A program made the translations under genes and the position numbers. DNA of 64,000 nt from CAWKOH01 sp963851245 (GTDB lineage: Bacteria; Actinomycetota; Acidimicrobiia; Acidimicrobiales; Palsa-688). The DNA lies in assembly GCA_963851245.1 (NCBI GenBank), contig CAWKOH010000014.1:23813-87812 (forward strand), read 5' to 3'. Position 1 is the first letter of the stretch. Each line of letters begins with the position of its first letter. Positions 58,872-64,000 of this stretch are shown here, piece after piece. The notes beneath the pieces are model-generated. The model searched no databases, had not been told where the DNA came from, and saw nothing but the letters and a program-made list of their open reading frames with translations.

Positions 58872-59357
58872 ATGGCGCGTAATAACGACCGCGATCGCGA
58901 TCGCGGACCCAAGCGGGTAGTGAGGGACAACCGCCCGCGAGGCAAGAAGAAGGTGTGCATCTTCTGCCAGGAGCGGACGGTCTGGGTGGACTACAAGGAC
59001 GTCAACCTTCTTCGCCGGTTCATGAGTGACCGCGGCAAGATCCGCTCGAGACGGGTGACCGGTAACTGCGCCCAGCACCAGCGGGACGTCCAGGTAGCCG
59101 TCAAGACGGCCCGGGAGGTCGCCCTGCTGCCGTACACCCAGCGGGCCCTAACCGAGCGCGCCCCGGGCCGCGGGCCTCGTGGGTCCCGTGAAGGAGAGCC
59201 CGTGACCGGTCGGACCGACGCCGACGGCGATCTCGAGGACTCCGAGGAAATCGACGGCTACGAGGCCAGCAGCGAGGCTGCCGACGACCGGCTGAGTACG
59301 GTCGGCGTCGCCGACGAGCCGGTGGCCGCCAGGCAGCTTCAGGAAAGCGAGGTCTAA
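58872..59357 (+). CDS. rpsR: 30S ribosomal protein S18 with long acidic C-terminal extension
   Basis: 161 residues against 75-90 normally. The S18 core is residues 1-90: KKVCIFCQERTVWVDYKDVN, MSDRGKIRSRRVTGNCAQHQ and TAREVALLPYTQRA, with a CxxC-type zinc site (CIFC, NC-x-x-H). From residue 92 a tail without S18 similarity follows, first Arg/Gly-rich, then acidic (TDADGDLEDSEEIDG). Inside it a GTG at 59202 is preceded by AAGGAG at ideal spacing, so a separate 51-residue product is possible. Stops in the other frames shortly after residue 90 mean that an indel creating the extension cannot be excluded. Confidence 0.9.
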   Translation: MARNNDRDRDRGPKRVVRDNRPRGKKKVCIFCQERTVWVDYKDVNLLRRFMSDRGKIRSRRVTGNCAQHQRDVQVAVKTAREVALLPYTQRALTERAPGRGPRGSREGEPVTGRTDADGDLEDSEEIDGYEASSEAADDRLSTVGVADEPVAARQLQESEV

Positions 59358-59810
59358 ATGCGGGTCGTGCTACGCAACGACTTGGACCATGTCGGCAAGC
59401 GGGGCGACATCGTCGATGTCTCGGACGGGTACGCCCGTAACTATCTTCTGCCCAAGGGGCACGCGATCGTGGCCACCGACGGGGTGACGGCTCAGGCCAG
59501 CGCCATGCGCCGGGCCCGCGACCTGAAGGACGCCAAGGATCGCGAAGGTGCCGAGCTCGTGGCCAGGACGCTGGTTCCGGTTGTCATACGCATCCCGGCT
59601 CGGGCCGGCTCCGGGGAGCAGGCGAAGCTGTTCGGGTCTATCACCACGTCCGACGTGGTGGAAGCGGTGGCCGAACAGACCCGGGTGACGCTGGACCGCC
59701 GGCGCTTGCACCTCGACGAGCCGATCAAAACCCTCGGGACCCACGAGGTGCCGGTGAAGTTGCACTCCGACGTCGAGTTCCGCATCACGGTCGAGGTGGT
59801 CCGGGCCTAA
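59358..59810 (+). CDS. rplI: 50S ribosomal protein L9
   Basis: 150 residues: MRVVLRNDLDHVGKRGDIVD, SDGYARNYLLPKGHAIVATD, the central helix, the C-domain KLFGSITTSDVVEAVAEQT and IKTLGTHEVPVKLHSDVEF. The ATG directly abuts the rpsR stop (TAAATG). Last gene of the operon. Confidence 0.96.
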   Translation: MRVVLRNDLDHVGKRGDIVDVSDGYARNYLLPKGHAIVATDGVTAQASAMRRARDLKDAKDREGAELVARTLVPVVIRIPARAGSGEQAKLFGSITTSDVVEAVAEQTRVTLDRRRLHLDEPIKTLGTHEVPVKLHSDVEFRITVEVVRA

Positions 59811-59832
59811 CCACAACTGAGCTCGTATGGAG

Positions 59833-59861
59833 AGAAGGGCGGCCCGCCGGGCCGCCCTTCT
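59833..59861. terminator. Bidirectional hairpin terminator between rplI and dnaB
   Basis: AGAAGGGCGGCCC (59833-59845), loop GCC, GGGCCGCCCTTCT (59849-59861): a perfect 13-bp stem between two convergent genes. It has only a short T-tract, but the position is ideal. Confidence 0.85.
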
Positions 59862-59878
59862 GCGTCGTGGGGGGCGCC

Positions 59879-61246
59879 CTACACGCGCGCCATATTGGCG
59901 AAGCGGGTGTAGTGGTCGAGGAAGGCGAGCTGCAGCTTGCCGGTCGGCCCGTTGCGATGCTTGGCCACGATCACCTCGGCGGTGCCGCGGTCGGCCGAGT
60001 CGGGGTTGTACATCTCGTCCCGGTAGAGGAAGAGGACCACGTCGGCGTCCTGCTCCAGAGAGCCGCTCTCCCGCAGGTCGGCCAGCACCGGCCGCTTGTC
60101 GGCCCGGGCTTCGAGGTTTCGGGAGAGCTGGGACAGCGCCACGACCGGGACCTCGAGCTCGCGAGCCAGGATCTTGAGCCCTCGGCTTATGGCGGACACC
60201 TCCAGCTGGCGGTTTTCGGATGTCGTGCTGCCCGACATCAGTTGCAGGTAGTCCACGATAATGAGACCCAGGTTGCCCACCCGGGCCTTCAACCGCCGGG
60301 CCTTGGCCCGGATCTCCATAACCGTGGTGTTGGGATTGTCGTCGATAAACAGGGGGGCGTCGCCGAGGCGGGCCACGGCCTGGCTGATCTTGGGCCAGTC
60401 CGCTTCGGCCAGGCGCCCGTTGCGCATCCGGCCCGCGTCAACCCGGGCCTCGGACACCAGCAGCCGGTTGGTGATCTCGTCGCAACCCATCTCCAGCGAG
60501 AAGACCAGGGTCGGAATACGGGCGTCCACCGCCGCGTGGGCGGCCATGCCGAGGGCGAAGGCCGTCTTGCCCATGGCCGGGCGGGCTCCCACGATCACCA
60601 GCGACGAGGGTTGGAGCCCGTAGAGCTTCTCGTCCAGGTCCACGTACCCGGTCGGCACGCCAGTGATGGCGTCACCCCGGTCGAACAGCGCCGCCAACCG
60701 GTCCAGGCCCATCTCCAGAAGATCCGAGAGCGGTTTCAACGTGTCGGTGACCCGCCGCTCGGCCACGTTGAACACCATGGACTCGGCCACGTCGAGGGCG
60801 GAGGTCACGTCGTCGGGCATGCTGTAGCCCAACTCGGCCATCTCGCCGGCCACTGCGATCAGCCGGCGCAAGAGCGCGTGCTCTTCGACAATGCGGGCGT
60901 ACCGGGCCGCGTTGGTGGTGGCCGGCGTGTCGGCCTGGAGCGCCACCAGAGCGGCCACGCCCCCGACGGTCTCGAGCAGACCGGCCCGGGTCAGCTCATC
61001 GGCCACGGTGACCGGGTCGGCCGGCTCCCCATGGTTGTACAGGGCCTTGACGGCCTCGAATATGTGGGTGTGGGCGGGCTTGTAGAAATCGTCGGCGTTG
61101 CAGGTCTCCATGGCCGCCGCGATGGCGTCCCGCGACAACAGCATGGCTCCGAGCAGCGACTGCTCGGCATCAAGATTGTGGGGAGGGACCCTCGAACCCG
61201 AAGGCCGCCGGCCGCGCCCTCGCGCCTCGTCGATCACCTGAACCAT
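59879..61246 (-). CDS. dnaB: Replicative DNA helicase
   Basis: 455 residues. The N-terminal domain (PHNLDAEQSLLGAMLLSRDA) and the RecA-like helicase domain with Walker A GARPAMGKTAFALGMA near residue 215, IIVDYLQLMSG and LSRNLEARADKRPVLADLRE are complete. No intein is present, unlike in some mycobacteria. It unwinds the fork and is loaded with DnaA. Convergent with rplI and divergent from dnaA. Confidence 0.97.
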   Translation of the reverse strand: MVQVIDEARGRGRRPSGSRVPPHNLDAEQSLLGAMLLSRDAIAAAMETCNADDFYKPAHTHIFEAVKALYNHGEPADPVTVADELTRAGLLETVGGVAALVALQADTPATTNAARYARIVEEHALLRRLIAVAGEMAELGYSMPDDVTSALDVAESMVFNVAERRVTDTLKPLSDLLEMGLDRLAALFDRGDAITGVPTGYVDLDEKLYGLQPSSLVIVGARPAMGKTAFALGMAAHAAVDARIPTLVFSLEMGCDEITNRLLVSEARVDAGRMRNGRLAEADWPKISQAVARLGDAPLFIDDNPNTTVMEIRAKARRLKARVGNLGLIIVDYLQLMSGSTTSENRQLEVSAISRGLKILARELEVPVVALSQLSRNLEARADKRPVLADLRESGSLEQDADVVLFLYRDEMYNPDSADRGTAEVIVAKHRNGPTGKLQLAFLDHYTRFANMARV

Positions 61247-61319
61247 GCGGCGCCTACCTAACTCGGTCCAGGCTGTGGGAATCCAGACCGAAACTCCGGT
61301 GAATTTGCCGTGAATTGAA

Positions 61320-61328
61320 TGTGGACAA
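61320..61328 (-). promoter_or_regulatory. DnaA box in the dnaB-dnaA gap
   Basis: TGTGGACAA is the inverse of TTGTCCACA, the actinobacterial form of the DnaA box. It lies 74 bp upstream of the dnaB start. Confidence 0.55.
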
Positions 61329-61570
61329 ACCCCGACGGGCTGGGGAGCGGAGCCGGTCCAGGTTCATGTTGGAAACATACGTTCCCCCTGTGACAGCCAA
61401 CAGCCTCGCCCTCGCCCGGGCCAGTCCGGCTTGGAACGGACGGGTGGCGAAGGGTGCTAGGTTCTCCGGACCGCCACGTGGGAACCACGCTGACGGAGAA
61501 CGGAAATTGCCATGGGGGGCGACCTACCGACGTAGTCGGGGCGCCGTTTCCCTTTCCCGACTATACGGAG

Positions 61571-61603
61571 TTCTCCACAACTTGTGGATCATCTTGTGGA
61601 TGA
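61571..61603. promoter_or_regulatory. Three DnaA boxes upstream of dnaA
   Basis: TTCTCCACA (61571-61579), TGTGGATCA (61583-61591) and TGTGGATGA (61595-61603) each differ from TTATCCACA or its inverse by one base and are spaced 12 bp apart, about one helical turn. They sit 28 bp before the dnaA start, just ahead of the GGAGG, so they may mediate autoregulation or be part of the origin. The rest of 61247-61570 contains no gene. Confidence 0.7.
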
Positions 61604-61630
61604 CTTGCCCCTAGGAGGCGTAAAGCGCAA

Positions 61631-63064
61631 GTGACCGAGGTAGGCGGGTTGTGGACAACGTGCTCCGAGTTCCTGCAGGGCGAGGTCTCGGAGGCGGTCT
61701 GGCGCACCTGGTTCGATGGCCTCGAGCCTCAGACCGTCGATTTCAGCACCATGGTGCTGTCGGCTCCGAGCTCCCTCGTACGAGAACGGCTCGAGGATCG
61801 GTACATGCCGGTCATGGAGAGATGCGCATCCAAAGCCACTGGAAGGGAACTAAAGGTACAGATAGTGGTAAGGCCGGCTCCGGAAGCGGCCGACTTTTTT
61901 CAATCTTTTCCGAAACGCCTCGAAGAGGAGGCGGTCGACTGGGCTCACCCCGAACTCGGTGTCACTGAAGCCCAGGAGGTCCTCGCCGAAGCGCCCAGAC
62001 CGATCGGCGCCGGGGCGCCCGCTTCACGACTGGATCCCCCGTCCCTCAATCCCCGCTACACCTTCGCCGCCTTCGTCATCGGATCTTCGAACCGTTTCGC
62101 CCACGCCGCCGCCCAGCGAGTAGCCGAAACCCCGGCCAGTAGCTACAACCCGCTCTTCATCTACGGTGACTCGGGGCTCGGCAAGACCCACCTGTTGCAT
62201 GCCATCGGCCATTACGTGGTCGACAACTTCCCTGCTAAGCGGATCCGGTACGTGTCCACCGAGACCCTGATGAATGAGTTCGTGGATGCCATCCGGAACA
62301 AGAGCCAGATGACCTTCAAACGCCGCTACCGGGAATGCGACGTGCTCCTGGTCGACGACATCCAGTTCATGGAGGGCAAGGAACAACTACAGGAGGAGTT
62401 CTTCCACACCTTCAACTGGTTGTACGAGGGCTCCAAGCAGATCGTGCTGTCATCGGACCGCCATCCCCGGTCGATCGCCACCCTGGAGGACCGGCTGCGC
62501 AGCCGTTTCGAATGGGGTCTCACGACCGACGTCCAGCCGCCGGAACTGGAAACCCGGCTCGCCATCCTGCGCAAGAAGGCGGACAACGACCGGATCCCCA
62601 TCCCCGGAGAAGTCCTCGAGCTCATCGCCACCCACGTGCGCGACAACATCCGGGAACTGGAGGGTGCTCTCATCCGGGTGTCCGCTTACGCCAGTCTCAA
62701 CCGCGAGCCGCCCACTCTCGAGATGGCGGAGAGAGTGCTGTCGGACATCCTCGACGCCGGCCGGCCTCGCCAGATCACGCCGAAGGTCATCCTGGAGGCC
62801 ACGGCCAACGCTTTCGGTTTTACGGTCGAGGACCTCTGCGGCACGAGCCGGCGCCGCCCTCTGGTCAACGCGCGCCAGATCGGCATGTACGTGTTCCGGG
62901 ACCTGACCGATTTCAGCTATCCGGCCATCGCCCGGGAGTTCGGAGGCCGGGATCACACCACCGTGATTCACGCCGTTGAGAAGGTTTCCGGATTGATGAA
63001 AGAGAGAAGGCAGGTCTACGACCAGGTGACCGAGCTCATCTACAACATCAAAAGCGGCCGCTGA
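61631..63064 (+). CDS. dnaA: Chromosomal replication initiator DnaA
   Basis: 477 residues from a GTG at 61631 behind CTAGGAGG. Domain I (LWTTCSEFLQGEVSEAVWRT), a short domain II, AAA+ domain III with Walker A YGDSGLGKTHLLHAIGHYVV near residue 178, Walker B LLVDDIQF near 240, RLRSRFEWGL, and domain IV with the box-reading signature FGGRDHTTVIHAVEKV near 437. The linker domain is short for an actinomycete. Intact. Its separation from rpmH is unusual. Confidence 0.97.
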   Translation: MTEVGGLWTTCSEFLQGEVSEAVWRTWFDGLEPQTVDFSTMVLSAPSSLVRERLEDRYMPVMERCASKATGRELKVQIVVRPAPEAADFFQSFPKRLEEEAVDWAHPELGVTEAQEVLAEAPRPIGAGAPASRLDPPSLNPRYTFAAFVIGSSNRFAHAAAQRVAETPASSYNPLFIYGDSGLGKTHLLHAIGHYVVDNFPAKRIRYVSTETLMNEFVDAIRNKSQMTFKRRYRECDVLLVDDIQFMEGKEQLQEEFFHTFNWLYEGSKQIVLSSDRHPRSIATLEDRLRSRFEWGLTTDVQPPELETRLAILRKKADNDRIPIPGEVLELIATHVRDNIRELEGALIRVSAYASLNREPPTLEMAERVLSDILDAGRPRQITPKVILEATANAFGFTVEDLCGTSRRRPLVNARQIGMYVFRDLTDFSYPAIAREFGGRDHTTVIHAVEKVSGLMKERRQVYDQVTELIYNIKSGR

Positions 63065-63314
63065 GATGGGCGCGCTTGTGGATAGCGGTGCGGACCACAT
63101 GTGTCGGATCCTTGTGATTCACGAGGAAAGAGTGGCCGTCGTGCACAAGAGATCACCTTGACCGTCACCGGCCTGTGCGATCCTGGGGACAGAAACCTGT
63201 GATCGACAACCCCGCCACCAGCACTAACGGGCGGTTGTCCACAATTCACAACACCTACTTCTGCCCCTAAGAATTTCCATATAGAAGAACAGAAGAAGTG
63301 GAGAAGGCACTCCG
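63065..63314. other. dnaA-dnaN intergenic region, candidate oriC
   Basis: 250 bp holding DnaA-box-like TGTGGATAG (63075-63083) and TTGTCCACA (63235-63243) and a locally A+T-rich stretch near 63265-63300 (AAGAATTTCCATATAGAAG) that could unwind. The region fits the usual actinobacterial oriC position. However, only two good boxes are seen, fewer than in Streptomyces or Mycobacterium, so the functional origin may also include the boxes upstream of dnaA. Confidence 0.5.
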
Positions 63315-64000
63315 TTGAAGTTCAGATGCGAGCGTGACGTACTAGTTGAAGCCTTGAGCACTGCCGGCCGGGCCACCGCCGGCCGTAGCGGTTCTTTGCC
63401 GGTGCTGGGCGGGGTCAGACTGACGGTGACCGGGGACAACCTGCAGGTGACCGGGACCGACCTGGACCTGACCATCACCGTGGAGACCACCGTGGCCGGC
63501 CTCACCGACGGGGTCGTAGTCGCACCCGGGCGCTTGATCACCGACATCGTGCGGGCTTTGGAACCCGGGGCTGTGACCCTGGAGGCCGACGAGGAAGAGT
63601 TGCGAATCACGGCCGGCCGGTCTCATTTCACGGTGCGGACCCACCCGGCCGGGGACTTCCCGCGGCTGCAGCCGCCCAGCGGGGACCGGGTCACCATTCC
63701 GGTCGAGGGTCTGGCCGACGCTTTACGCCAGGTCACCAGAGCCGCGTCCTGGGGAAGACTCGCGGCCCATCCTGACTGGGGTTCTCATGGTGGCCGAGGC
63801 CGACGGCCTCCGGCTGGTGGCTACGGACTCATACCGGCTCGCCGTCCGTGACCTGCGCGGAGTCGGGGTCCTGGCAGAAGGGCAAAAGGTTCTGGTGCCC
63901 TCGCGTGCCCTGAACGAGTTGATGAGGCTGCTGGTGTCCGGTTCGGGAGAGGTGTCGCTTCGCCTGGGGGCTCACGACGCCACGTTCGGCCTGGGCGGCG
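63315..64000 (+). CDS. dnaN: DNA polymerase III beta sliding clamp, partial, one frameshift
   Basis: N-terminal half of the clamp, cut by the right edge: MKFRCERDVLVEALSTAGRA, LPVLGGVRLTVTGDNLQVTG, GRLITDIVRALEPGAVTLEA, DFPRLQPP. A one-base break near 63755 moves the frame to ILTGVLMVAEADGLRLVATD, SYRLAVRDL, KVLVPSRALNELMRLL and VSLRLG, the standard DnaN sequence. It encircles DNA as the processivity factor. Probably transcribed with or just after dnaA. Confidence 0.94.

Noticed and set aside
58872..59357. Second small gene fused to rpsR as a definite separate CDS
   Set aside because: The internal GTG has a good ribosome-binding site but is in frame with rpsR, so separate expression cannot be shown from sequence; reported as a finding instead.
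59867..61261. 464-codon antisense frame over dnaB
   Set aside because: Exact mirror of dnaB; no independent evidence of coding.

Overview
The window is high-G+C bacterial DNA from an actinomycete, most likely Acidimicrobiia-like. This placement rests on gene content and order, not on a database search. Actinobacterial hallmarks include the fhaA-fhaB-pstP-rodA-pbpA-pknB cluster next to a tRNA-Leu, crgA, a DUF6049 protein, a DUF5318 protein, the padR-ino1 pair, and a giant surface protein ending in an LAXTG-type sorting signal.

Layout: (1) 1-12.9 kb. A partial hotdog-fold-like gene and a repeat-rich gap, then an OafA-type acyltransferase with an SGNH domain. Next comes a tightly overlapping minus-strand redox operon: small membrane protein, ApbE, ferric-reductase-like membrane protein, NuoF-like protein, ferredoxin and a kelch/NHL propeller protein. 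A SnoaL/SHOCT pair, a methyltransferase and a family-1 glycosyltransferase follow. (2) 12.9-22.5 kb is accessory. It holds a huge DUF11-repeat surface protein split by frameshifts, an IS3-type transposase remnant and a PIN-like toxin/antitoxin-like pair, and it abuts tRNA-Leu(CAG). (3) 22.7-31.1 kb is the cell-growth and Ser/Thr phosphorylation cluster (FhaA, FhaB, PstP, RodA/FtsW, PbpA, PknB), followed by pabA/trpG and crgA. Almost every gene here carries one or more single-base frameshifts. (4) 31.3-39.2 kb has a thiolase, then rpmH-rnpA-yidD-yidC-jag-rsmG, two parS sites and parA-parB. (5) 39.3-53.9 kb has trxA, trxB, a kinase with an extracellular discoidin-like domain, DegV, DUF6049, GNAT, a histone-deacetylase-family hydrolase, a PilT ATPase, pcnA, a methyltransferase, ino1 and padR. 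(6) 54-64 kb has DUF5318, a class A PBP, panB, rpsF-ssb-rpsR-rplI, dnaB, then dnaA and the start of dnaN.

The window therefore covers the replication-origin neighbourhood, but the order is unusual. In the layout known from Mycobacterium, dnaA-dnaN lie between crgA and rpmH. Here they sit about 30 kb away, after dnaB. A DnaA-box-like palindrome beside an A+T-rich stretch remains in the crgA-rpmH gap. Other points of interest: rnpA begins 4 nt upstream of rpmH and encloses it, as in Thermus. ParA has a roughly 295-residue disordered extension. S18 has a roughly 70-residue acidic tail. A catalytically intact, free-standing version of the MviN kinase-discoidin module is present with no murJ beside it. 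The ApbE operon has no recognisable flavin-acceptor motif.

Many frameshifts are single-base gains or losses with the protein reading resumed in another frame. They look like consensus errors in the assembly rather than decay, so those genes are annotated across the breaks.
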